A program made the position numbers and the translations under genes. The notes below the pieces were generated by a model. It had not been told where the DNA came from, made no database searches, and saw only the letters and a program-made list of their open reading frames with translations. A stretch of DNA of 64,000 nt, from NCBI GenBank assembly GCA_963545265.1, contig CAUUHY010000001.1, forward strand, positions 62,001-126,000, in the 5' to 3' direction. How positions within the stretch are numbered: position 1 is the stretch's first letter; each line of letters begins with the position of its first letter. Below are positions 8,007 through 19,100 of the stretch, piece after piece. This stretch comes from CAJPPJ01 sp963545265 (GTDB lineage: Bacteria; Bacillota_I; Bacilli_A; RF39; UBA660).

Positions 8007-11000
8007 ATGGAAAATTTAAACAATATAACAATATTCGGTAAATTTAGAAAAGATAAAACTTTAGATTATACTAGTGATAAAGTATTGGTAAATTACGAAG
8101 ATGGTAAAAATTTGCATATAGTTGATGGTATTAATGAAGTTTTAAAAAATTTACTTATAAACCGTAATTTAATCAAAGAAAATGATGTAATTACTCAAGA
8201 AAAATTAAATGAAGCTATAGAACTAGGATATATAAAAGTTGTTGATATAGAAGAATTAGATCACAATTTTTATAAAAATATCGTTGAAAGAGAAGGTCGT
8301 GATGAATTAACTCTTGAAGAAACAGAAGAAATTAAGAGAAATGTTAGATCTTTAGAATTAAAACAAAACGAAAGGGAAAGCAGCAGATTGGATGATGATT
8401 TTGAAGAAATAGATTTATCTAGAGATAATCAAACAGATAATGAAGAATCAAATGCTAACAGAGAACAAATAAGAAGAATATTACGTGAAGAAGGATATTT
8501 TGATGAAGAAAAAGAAGATGTTGTAGAAAAAGATTCTGAAAAAGATTCTGAAAAAGCTGCTGAAGAAGACGTAGAAGAAATGAAAGATGAAGAACAAGAA
8601 AATTCAAGTAAAATAATTCCAATTGATGATTATTATGACGATGACGAAGAAGAATATGAAGAAGAAGCTGATGAGGAAAAAAGACTTATAGCAGCAGGAA
8701 GAATTGGAGTAGGAGCAGGTTTATTAGCAGCAGGGGCAGCATTAGGACTTGGTGCAAAACATTTAATTGATGCTAATGCTAAACCAAATACTCAAAATGC
8801 TAAAAATGTACAAGATGAAATAACAACTGTATCTGAAAACGAACAAAAAGCAATGGATGAAAGTATATCTTCTGTAAATCAAGAATATGAAAATAATAAT
8901 AACAACACTAATAACAACGCTAATAACAATCCTGTAACTAATACTGTAGAAGAAGATTTTTCTAGTGATGTTGTAATAAACGATTCAGTAAAAAAAGAAA
9001 TTAAAAGTAATTTTGAAATATTAAATTTTGATTTAGCTAATGCAACTGAAGTACAAAAGGACTTCTTAAATTCAACAGCAGGTTTAATTACTAAATTTCA
9101 TGAACAAACACATAAATCTAATAATTTTAGATTAGAAAATGATAATGAACATTATTTAGACTTAACACTTGATGAAGCTATGAGTTTAAATTTATTATTA
9201 AATGATTATACTCAAGATGAAATAAATCAAATATTTGGTTCACATCAATTTAATTCAGAAAAAATCCAAAATTCTGCTAAGAGTGCATATACTAAGTTAG
9301 CTACATATTACATGAATGCTACAGAAAAATCTGGACTATCCGATATTATTAAAGATGAAAAGAAAAAAGAATTATTCGATAAAATGGAAGATAGTGTTTT
9401 AAGATTTAATCAAAACGCTACAGTAGAAAATGCAACTGAAGTACATAGGCAAGCATATTATAACTATATAACTTCAGGAGCAAGTAACGAATATGCAAAT
9501 GATGATTTAACAGCATTCTTTGCTACAAGTCCATTAATGGGATTTGTAATGACTAATTCGACAACTTCATATCAAGTTGAAAACTTTCTTATATCTAGAT
9601 TAAACGATAGTGAAGAGTTGAATAAATATGGAGAAGCTTACTTAAGAAGTGGAACACATTTTGTAGCCTTAGCTAAAGAAGGAAATAGTTATGTAGTCCA
9701 AGAATTAGATGCTTTTGGAAACTGTATAAATAGAGCAGAATCAGAAACAACAATAATGTCTTTAATTAATGATAAAGCATTACTTAAGAGTATGATTAGA
9801 AAATCAGATAATTTAGGACAAATGGTTGCTAATGCTAATGAAAAATACTTAGCAGATGAACTTGCAAAAGATCAAAAGATAATTGAAAGTAGAAAATTTG
9901 TTGAATACATTTTAAGTGGAAATAACGATTATAGATATGCATTATTTAATGCATTAGGAGCTAACTTTGATAATTATAATGAATTCTTAAAAGAATGTTT
10001 TGCAACAGATAATGTAAGAGAAGCAGAATTATTATTATCAAGTTTATCAATGAATGTTTCAATAGATGGTCTAAATTCTCATTTAGGTAAATTAGGTGAA
10101 GTTGAAATTAGCGAAATATCACAAACTGAAAAAGGTAAAAATATAATAGCTATTTACAATAAGCTTATATCTAGAATTGAAACAAAAACTTTAACTTTAA
10201 ATCAAGTAGCAAATAAGATAGATTTTAGTAAATTAGGTGGAATTTATGGAATTAACGATAACCAAGCAGTTGGATATCTAGTTAATGTTAGAAGAGATAT
10301 TTTAACAAAACAATTCTTAAATTTAAAAACTTCATCAAATTCAGAATGTTCTAGCAATTCAAGTTCAGAAAAAAGAAGTTCTTCAAGTAGTTCATCAAAT
10401 AGTTCATCAACTAAGACTACTAGTTCATCGAATTCGAATTCACAAGATAACAGCAATCAAAAAGTAGTTGAAAGAAGAGTTGAAACTACAGAAAGAGAAG
10501 AAGTATCAACAAAAGAAGAAACACATACTGAAAGAAAAGAAGTTACAAAAGAAGAATTAACTGAAAAAGAAAGAAAACAAGCAGAAAGAAAAGAAAAGAG
10601 ATTAGAAGCATCAAACTTTGTTTACAACATTGCTGCAAGAGCAAGCCAAGATGTTAATGAATACATGAATTCAAATGAATATAAATCAGATTCAACAACT
10701 ACAACTTATGTAAATAAATATAATGATCAAGATTTAAATAATGAATCTTTAATAAATCAAGCTAGACTTATTAGAGCGTGGAATGATGGTTCTTTATCTG
10801 AAATATCAACTTCAAATTCTCAAATAATAGCTAAGAAAAATGAAGATGCGCAAAACTTTATTGATAGTTTATCTGATGATGAAATAGATTTATTAAAATC
10901 TAGATATGGAAATGATTGGAAGAGTGAAACTAAAGCACTTTACAAGAAGACATGGAGTAATGATTTAAAAGAAGCTTTCTCTAAATATGTTAATACTATT

Positions 11001-11618
11001 GGAAAAGGTGAATACCTTAGAAAATATAAAGTTGAAGAAGATAAATTGAGAAAAGAAAATCAAAGTAGTCAATCAGGAGAAAATCAAGTAGTAGTTCCAG
11101 AAGAACAAAATAACAATAACAATCAAAATAATAATCAAAGCAGTTCACAAACACAAACAGGAGAAAATTCAGTGGTAACTGATGAAACTCAAGATTTAGG
11201 TCAAGGTTCTAAAGTAATAACTGATGTTGAAGAATTGCAAGGTCAAACAAATAATACAGAAATAAATCAAAATGTAACTCCTTCAGAACAAAATAACAAC
11301 AACAATCAATCTAATGAAGAAGTAGTTAATGAAATTTTACCAGATGAAAGTTTAAATTTAGGTCAAGGTGAACAACCAGTACAACCAAATACTACTGTTG
11401 AAAATGAAGTAGCACCAATAGTAGAAGAAAACAATCAATCTGTTGAAAGACAAAACACTAATCAAAATGAAGGAAGTGAAATAACAAGAATAGATAATCG
11501 TGCTATTCAACCAGAAGAAATACCAGAAATAGATGAAACAACTGATGCTAATGAAATAGAACCAGTTAGTTTAGAAAATAAAGAAGCAAAAGGAAAGGTT
11601 TTAACAAGACGTATATAG
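8007..11618 (+). CDS. Large exported membrane protein with HExTH motif (paralogue A)
   Basis: 1203 residues, unknown family. The first 225 residues are very acidic. One Gly/Ala-rich membrane segment (about 231-254) follows, and a long exported part with Asn-rich and Ser-rich linkers (Ser run near 770-810). Residues about 330-490 are homologous to the next gene. The best conserved block is FHEQTHKSNNFRL...YLDLTLDEAMS: it holds HExxH and, 21 residues later, a Glu in a DEAxS context resembling the NEAxSD ligand site of thermolysin-type gluzincins. A zinc peptidase role is inferred, not shown. The end KVLTRRI is shared in form with the paralogue. It lies 19 bases after the previous gene with SD AAAAAGGGGG. 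Confidence 0.75.
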   Translation: MENLNNITIFGKFRKDKTLDYTSDKVLVNYEDGKNLHIVDGINEVLKNLLINRNLIKENDVITQEKLNEAIELGYIKVVDIEELDHNFYKNIVEREGRDELTLEETEEIKRNVRSLELKQNERESSRLDDDFEEIDLSRDNQTDNEESNANREQIRRILREEGYFDEEKEDVVEKDSEKDSEKAAEEDVEEMKDEEQENSSKIIPIDDYYDDDEEEYEEEADEEKRLIAAGRIGVGAGLLAAGAALGLGAKHLIDANAKPNTQNAKNVQDEITTVSENEQKAMDESISSVNQEYENNNNNTNNNANNNPVTNTVEEDFSSDVVINDSVKKEIKSNFEILNFDLANATEVQKDFLNSTAGLITKFHEQTHKSNNFRLENDNEHYLDLTLDEAMSLNLLLNDYTQDEINQIFGSHQFNSEKIQNSAKSAYTKLATYYMNATEKSGLSDIIKDEKKKELFDKMEDSVLRFNQNATVENATEVHRQAYYNYITSGASNEYANDDLTAFFATSPLMGFVMTNSTTSYQVENFLISRLNDSEELNKYGEAYLRSGTHFVALAKEGNSYVVQELDAFGNCINRAESETTIMSLINDKALLKSMIRKSDNLGQMVANANEKYLADELAKDQKIIESRKFVEYILSGNNDYRYALFNALGANFDNYNEFLKECFATDNVREAELLLSSLSMNVSIDGLNSHLGKLGEVEISEISQTEKGKNIIAIYNKLISRIETKTLTLNQVANKIDFSKLGGIYGINDNQAVGYLVNVRRDILTKQFLNLKTSSNSECSSNSSSEKRSSSSSSSNSSSTKTTSSSNSNSQDNSNQKVVERRVETTEREEVSTKEETHTERKEVTKEELTEKERKQAERKEKRLEASNFVYNIAARASQDVNEYMNSNEYKSDSTTTTYVNKYNDQDLNNESLINQARLIRAWNDGSLSEISTSNSQIIAKKNEDAQNFIDSLSDDEIDLLKSRYGNDWKSETKALYKKTWSNDLKEAFSKYVNTIGKGEYLRKYKVEEDKLRKENQSSQSGENQVVVPEEQNNNNNQNNNQSSSQTQTGENSVVTDETQDLGQGSKVITDVEELQGQTNNTEINQNVTPSEQNNNNNQSNEEVVNEILPDESLNLGQGEQPVQPNTTVENEVAPIVEENNQSVERQNTNQNEGSEITRIDNRAIQPEEIPEIDETTDANEIEPVSLENKEAKGKVLTRRI

Positions 11619-11638
11619 TCTTATAGGGGGGCAAAAAT

Positions 11639-13024
11639 ATGGAAAACAAAATAATAAACGAATACGAAATAGATAACGAAAGAAGAGTTAATGAATTAAG
11701 AGCTAGAAGAATAGCTGCAATTGCATTAGCATTAACAGCTGGAGGTTCGGCATTAACAGCATGTAGTAATACACAAACTGTTAAAAATGAAACAACAGAA
11801 GATAAAAAACAAGAAAGTATACTTGAAGAAACAACAGCTGAAATAGATAAAATATATGAAGAGGTAAATCAAAAAAATATAAATGAAGTATTATATAGAT
11901 TATTAACACCAAATTATAAAGAAAGTGAAGTAAAAATTTTAGACGTTGATATGAGTAAAGCTACTAAAGAACAAGAAGAATTTTTAAATAGACTTTATGG
12001 AACAATTACTAAATATCACGAGTTAACACATAAAGAAAATAACTTTAGATTAGATGCAGATGGTGATAATTATTTGGACTTAAGAATAGATGAAATTTTA
12101 TCTTTTGATTTAGTACAAAATAATTATACTACAGAAGAACTAAGTGAATTATTAGGTAATGCAAGTTTTACTAAAGAGTATTTGACTACAAATCTTGATA
12201 ATATTTACTTTAATTTTATGATTTACTATATGACTGCTACAGAAAAATCTGTTATATCAGATTTAATTAAAGATGAAAATAAAAAAGCTTTATTTGAAAG
12301 AATAGAAGAAAAAGCATTGAATTTAAATAGAGATTATTCTGAAGAAAATTTACAAGATTTCTTATCTGAAGAAATGGTTGATATTGTATTTAATCTAGAT
12401 GAAGAAGCATTAGAAAAAATGGATTTCGAAACATTTCTTTCAACAATTCCAATAGTAGCAGTAGCACAAAGAAGATTTTCTGATAATTTTGAATTAATGG
12501 ATACAAGAAAAAACCTTATAAAAATATTTGAAAATATTGTTGATGAAAAAATAACAAAATTAGAAAGAGTAAGTCCAGATATCCAAAAAGAATATTCAGA
12601 ACAAAGTTCTAAATCTAATAAAATAATAGCAAAAGATAAAGAAAATTCTATTAAAAATCTAAAAAAAGAAGCAAAAGAAAAGTTTAAAAATGCATATGGA
12701 ACAGATTTAAAAGAATATATGAGCGAAGAAGATTTAGACGAATATATAACAAATTATTATGAAAATGAAGTATATACAACTAATTTTGGAGTACCATTAT
12801 CATTTGTATTTAATAATGTAAATTATGATTTATTAGAAGGTAAATATGCTTATAGTGATTCTATGGATGAAGAAGATGATGTTTTACCATTATATAAAAT
12901 TAGACTTGAATTACTTCAAAGAGAATTAGGAAAACTTTCTTATAATGATAGAGATCAAGAACAAAAAGAATCAGTTCAAGAAAAAGAAAAAGTAAAAGTA
13001 AGAACTTTAAAAAGAAATATTTAA
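11639..13024 (+). CDS. Putative lipoprotein with HExTH motif (paralogue B)
   Basis: 461 residues. A 25-residue charged N-region leads to a hydrophobic stretch ending LTACS, a good lipobox, though the n-region is longer than usual. Residues about 97-250 align with the upstream gene, including YHELTHKENNFRL...YLDLRIDEILS, which keeps HExxH and the downstream Glu at the same spacing, and ATEKSxxSDxIKDE. The rest is helical and charged; the C-terminus RTLKRNI resembles the KVLTRRI end of the paralogue. It is the last gene of the operon, with SD AGGGGGG. The function is unknown; a membrane-tethered metallopeptidase-like pair is one hypothesis. Confidence 0.75.
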   Translation: MENKIINEYEIDNERRVNELRARRIAAIALALTAGGSALTACSNTQTVKNETTEDKKQESILEETTAEIDKIYEEVNQKNINEVLYRLLTPNYKESEVKILDVDMSKATKEQEEFLNRLYGTITKYHELTHKENNFRLDADGDNYLDLRIDEILSFDLVQNNYTTEELSELLGNASFTKEYLTTNLDNIYFNFMIYYMTATEKSVISDLIKDENKKALFERIEEKALNLNRDYSEENLQDFLSEEMVDIVFNLDEEALEKMDFETFLSTIPIVAVAQRRFSDNFELMDTRKNLIKIFENIVDEKITKLERVSPDIQKEYSEQSSKSNKIIAKDKENSIKNLKKEAKEKFKNAYGTDLKEYMSEEDLDEYITNYYENEVYTTNFGVPLSFVFNNVNYDLLEGKYAYSDSMDEEDDVLPLYKIRLELLQRELGKLSYNDRDQEQKESVQEKEKVKVRTLKRNI

Positions 13025-13040
13025 ATATAAATAAAAAATT

Positions 13041-13089
13041 GAAGATAATAATAAAACTAAAAAAGTTTAAAGTATTATCTTCTTTTTTT
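13041..13089 (+). terminator. Terminator of the three-gene surface operon
   Basis: GAAGATAATA (13041-13050) pairs with TATTATCTTC (13073-13082), followed by seven T. The loop is about 22 bases. Confidence 0.8.
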
Positions 13090-13195
13090 ATTAAATTTTA
13101 CAATAAATATTGAATTTCAATTATTTTAATCTTCTTTTTAACTTATTTACTAGCAAAATATAAAATTTTGTATTAAACTTTAATTAAGGTAGGAT

Positions 13196-16100
13196 ATGAA
13201 GATGAAAAAGTTTAAATCAAAAGCTATATTTTCAATTTTTATACTAGTATTAATTGGAATTTTTTTTATGTCATATAATTTTTTGACTAAAAATAAAATT
13301 AATAAAAATTTAAAAGTTGATAATTCTAATATAAAGGCTGAAACGCCACCAAGAATAGATGAACCAATTGAAATTGGATCTAATGAATCTGTGGTAAAAA
13401 ATGCTATTGTTAATTTACCTCGTCCAGATAAATATGTAGGATTTGAAACACAACCTGATACTGCAACAACTGGAGATAAGACAGTTACTTTGGTAGCAGT
13501 TTGGGCAGATAATTCAGTTTATAAATATCAAGTTCCATATAAAGTTTTTAGTGTTAATTGGATTAAACCTAAAATAGAAGCAGATATTAAAACACAAACT
13601 GTAACTGAAGGACAAAATATAACTCCAATTCACTGGACAGCAGAGAACATTAATTCAACTAATGATGAAGCTAACTATGTAATGAATAAAGTTAATCCAA
13701 TATTAGCTAATTATATTCTTAATCCAAATGGTTTAACTTATACAGGGTTTACAGCTCCAGGAGAACAAGGAACTTTAGAAGGTAAAATTAATATCAAATG
13801 GAGAAATAATGCCGAAGAACAAAGAGTTATTGAATTAAATAACTATACAGTTTTTGAACATGAAAATGATTTTACTGAATCAAAAGCAACTCTTATAGTA
13901 AATCGTGATACAGATAATGATGGAACAATAGATAGTGAAGATGATGACGACGATGAAGATGGATATTCAGATCAACAAGAGATATTATACGGATCAAATC
14001 CAAAAGATAAAACATCTAAACCTAGTCAAGCAGCACTATATAAAATAAATGTATTACAAAAGAAAATGTTAAAATATTATGTAGGTGATACTCCTAATAT
14101 ATTAGATGCTATAACTTCTGATAAAACTCTAAATAATGCTAATAAAATAAAACAAATAACTATTAAACAAGACATTACTACTACAGAAAAAGGTGAACAA
14201 ATAGGTAAGATAGAAATAGAATTTGATGATTGTTCAACTATGGAAGTTGAAGTAATAGCAAAAGTCTTTGATAAAGAAATTGTAGCGCCAGAGCTTAACG
14301 TAAATCTTGATAGTCAAGATTTAACTGAAGGAAGCTTAATTCAAGATATAATCTTTAGTAGAGAATCAGTTGATACAACAGGATCAGAATTTACTGATAA
14401 GAAAATAGATGATATAACAAGTCAAAAATTAACTGTAAGATCAGATGTATTGCCAGTACATCCAAATGAAACAGTAAATGAAAAAACAGTTGCAAAAGAT
14501 TATTCTTCTCCAGTAAATGCAAAAGATTTAGTTAATTTTGATAGATCTCATGGTTATACAAAGTCTCAATGGGGAAATAATGAAGTTGCAAACTTTACTG
14601 TAGAAGCAGAAATAGTATATGCAAATAAAGGTACAGTGAAGAAACAATCAACTATTACTTTTTATAGAGACACAGATGCAGATAATATTCCAGATATCAA
14701 TGATGATGATGACGATGGTGATGGAGTAAGTGATGATGATGAAAGAAGATTGAATACAGATCCAAAAGACCCAAATAGTAAACCTTCAGAAGCAGATCTT
14801 CATGGAAATGAAGTAATAACAAAAGATTTTACTGTGTATGAAAATGATCCAATAAATATTTTAGATGGTATTACTGTAATGCCAAACGAATCTACTAAGA
14901 GAATAGTTACTAATGTAGATACTTCAGATAAGGGATTAAAAGAAGGAACTGTAGAAGTAAGATTTAAAGATGGGTCTACAAAAGAATATAAAATACCAGT
15001 AAAAGTATTTAAAAAAGTTTATGTAGCACCTAGATTAGTTCTAGAAAGTAATCCAAATACAGAAGTAATAGAACATACTGATATAGCAAAAATTAAATTT
15101 AATTTAGAAGAACCAACTGGTCTTGGAAAAGATAATGAACAATATATAGAAAAAATAAGAGATAATCCTGTTTTACGTGATGCAATACCTAGTGCACCTT
15201 CAGCTAGTGTAGAAGGATTAACAAGTAAGGTAACTTCAAATGAAACAATTGAATTAACTGGTAAAGTAAAAATTGTTACAAGTGATACAAAGAAAGAAAA
15301 AATAGTTGTAACAGTAGAAGCAGGAATTACTACTGAACATGATCCAATAGAAAAAACAGTAACAACAAACTTTACTGTATTAAAAGATACTGATAAAGAT
15401 GGAAGACCAGATACAATAGATGATGATGATGAAACAAGAACTGGTCATGATCCAAAAAATCCAGCAGATAAACCAACAAAAGCAGAGCTAGATGAAACAG
15501 TAATAAATACAAAAGTATTAAAAACATATGTTAATGAAGCAATTGATTTAACTAAAGGATTAATTAACAAACCAGTAGGAACAACATTAGAAGTAAAACA
15601 AAATATAGATTATTCAGAAAAAGGTAAGAAAACAGCAGTTATTAAAGTAAAATATTCTGATAATAGTTCAAAAGATGTTAATGTAGATGTTAATGTATTC
15701 GAAAAACAATATATTAAACCAAATGTAACAGCAACACCTGCAGAACAAAATATTATTGAATCAAACAATATATCAGAAGTAACGTTATCTAAATCAACTG
15801 TAGCTAATTCAGTAGATAATGATAATTTTGTTGAACGTATAGTAGATAATGTAGTTAGTGAAGGATTTACAGATCTTAGTGGATTAACATTTAGCGATAA
15901 TAAATTAAAAGGTAAATTAAATACTACCTGGGCAAATAACAATGAAGAATCTAAAATTGTAACATTAACTCATAAAATAAAATATGAGCATTTACCAGAT
16001 ACTGATACAGTAGTAAAATTCAATGTAGATAGAGATACAGATGCAGATAAAACACCAGATAAAGATGATGACGATGATGATGGAGATGGATTTACAGATC

Positions 16101-19100
16101 AAGAAGAAAAAGATCATAATTCTAATCCAAAAGACCCATCTAGTATTCCTTCGCAAGCAGATGTTTATAAATTAAGACAATTAAGAAAACAAAAATTAAA
16201 AGCTTATGTTGGAGATGTAGTAGATATTAAACAAGGAATTACTTCACCTTTAACAGGTAATAATATAGCAAGTGTAGTTATACATAAAGCAACAAATACA
16301 ACTGTTAAAGGAGATGATAAACCTGGTACAGTTAGAATTACATTTAAAGATGGTTCACATTTAGATGTAGAAATACTTACAGATGTTTATGAAAAACAAT
16401 ATATTAAAGGTAATTTACAAGTTACTCCAGCAGTTCAAAGTTCAATTGAAAATAAACATATTAATCAAGTTACTTTCCAATTGAATAAAGTATATGGAAG
16501 AGTAGATGATGATTTAAACATCGAATATATACCAGATGAAATATTATCAAATACTGTAGAAGTAGAAAATGCTACAAATTTAGCAGTAACAGATATAAGT
16601 AATACTTTAACTACAGGTAAATTAGTTACAGGTGTTCCAACAGTTACATGGGCTAATAATACAGATGAATCAAAAGTAGTTAAAGTAATTAATAAAATAA
16701 ATTATAAACATTTAGGCTTAGAAAGAGAAGAATCAAGCATTAAAGTATTAAGAGATACTGATAAAGACGAAACACCAGATACATTAGATGAAGATGATGA
16801 TGATGATGGCTTTACAGATGATGAAGAAAGAACTGCAGGTACAAATCCTAAAGATAAAACATCAAAACCAAATAATGCATATACTGGAAACGTTATAATA
16901 CAAACAGTTACTGGATATGTTGGTGATAATATAGATGAAACAACAGCAGTAAAAACAAAACCAGAAAATGCAACATTAGAAGTAGTAAATGAATTTGATA
17001 CTTCAAGTAAAGGTCAAAAAGAAGGAAAAATTAAAGTTAAATATCCAGATGGATCTTCTAAAGATTATAAAATTACAGCTAATGTATTTGAAAAACAATA
17101 TTTAACACATGATGTAACAGTTGATAATAATAATCAAAGAGTTACTGAAGGTAAGAATATAACTCCAATTAATGTTAATAAAACAATTAATGGTACTCCA
17201 GGAGTTGATTTAGATCAATATATTGAAAAGATAGTTGATCCACTTAATAAAGAGACTTATGATAATTTATATAATTTAGATAATAATTCTAACGTATTAT
17301 CTGGAAAACCTAAGATAACTAATTGGACAGGAAATGAAGAAACTAAAACTGTAACAATTAATTATAATAGAAAATATGATCATAATGGAGATTTCTCTAC
17401 ACCTATTACGTTAACAATAGATAGAGATACAGACAAAGATGGAACTCCAGATAAAGATGATGACGATGATGATGGAGATGGAGTAAGTGATGATGAAGAA
17501 ACAAGAACAGGTCACGATCCTAAGAATCCAGCTGATAAACCAACAAAAGCAGAATTAGATAGAACTGTTGTAAATGTTAACAATGGTTTAGAAACAATTG
17601 TAAATAAACCAATAGATATAACAACGGGAATTATTAATAAACCAGCAGGAACTACAGTACATATTAAAACTCCAGTAGACTTTACAAGTAAAGGACCAAA
17701 AACAGGAGTAGTAGAAGTAAGATATGATGATGGTTCTAAGAAAGAATATAATGTACCAGTTAAAGTATATGAATTAGAATATGTAAAACCAAATGTAACA
17801 GTAACAAATACAAATAATAATGTACTTGAAGGTAATAGTATTCAAAATATTAAATTTACTAAGTCACCAGTAAATTTAGCAACAGATGAAGTAAATTATA
17901 TTAAAAAAGAATTAGATAAAGTAGTAAGTGAAGATATTACTGTTACAGGAGCAAATCTTACTAAATCCACAGATGAAGTAAGTGGAATTCCAACAATTAC
18001 ATGGAATGGTCAAGAAGAAACAAAAACTGTTGTAGTTAAGAAAGAAATAACATATAAGAACTTACCTAAGACAGAAGTATCAGCAGTATTTACTGTAGAT
18101 AGAGATACAGACAAAGATGGAACTCCAGATAAAGATGATGACGATGATGATGGAGATGGAGTAAATGATGCTGATGAAACAAGAACAGGTCATGATCCTA
18201 AGAATCCAGCAGATAAGCCAACAAAAGCAGAATTAGATGATAGTGCAATTACAAAACAACCTATTGAAGGATATGTTGGAGATCCAGTAGATATAACAAC
18301 AGCAATTACTGATAGACCAGCAAATACAACTTTAGAAGTAGTTACGCCAGTAACAACAACGACTAAAGGTCCAAAACAAGGTGTAGTAAAAGTTAAATAT
18401 CCAGATGGTTCATCTAAGAATGTAACAGTAGATGTTAAGGTATATCAAAAAGAATACGTTAAACCAACAATAAATGTTACAAATCCAAACTCACCAATTA
18501 TTGATAAACATGCAGTACAAGATATTACATTTAGTAAAGTGAATCCAGAATTAGGTAAAAATGATACGACTTATGTTGAAAAGATTCTTGATACTGAAAC
18601 AACTAATACAGTTAGTAATTTAAATAATCTAACATATGCAGGAGATAAAATAACTGGAACAGTTACTGTAGCTAATTGGGGAAGCAACGAAGAACAAAAG
18701 ACAATTAATTTAACAAATACAAGAACTTATGCTCATTTACCATCAACTACAACAACAACATCAATTGTAGTAAACCGTGATACAGATAATGATGGAACAA
18801 TAGATAGTGAAGATGATGATGACGATGGAGATGGAATAACTGATGAAGATGAAATCAAAACAAATCATGATCCTAAGAATCCAGCAGATAAACCATCACA
18901 AAGCGAATTAGATATTGCTAAAATTGTAACTAATACAATTAATGTAGAATTAAATGATTCAGTAGATATAACAACGGCAATTACTAATAAACCAGCAGGT
19001 ACAACTATTAGAGTTAAAACACCGGTAACAACAACAACTAAAGGACCAAAAACAGGAGTAGTAGAAATTGTATATCCTGATAACTCAATTAAAGAAGTAC

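Noticed and set aside
10320..10460. Minus-strand reading frame opposite the Ser-rich region
   Set aside because: Its Glu/Leu-rich translation is the mirror of Ser codons (TCA/AGT) on the coding strand; there is no SD.
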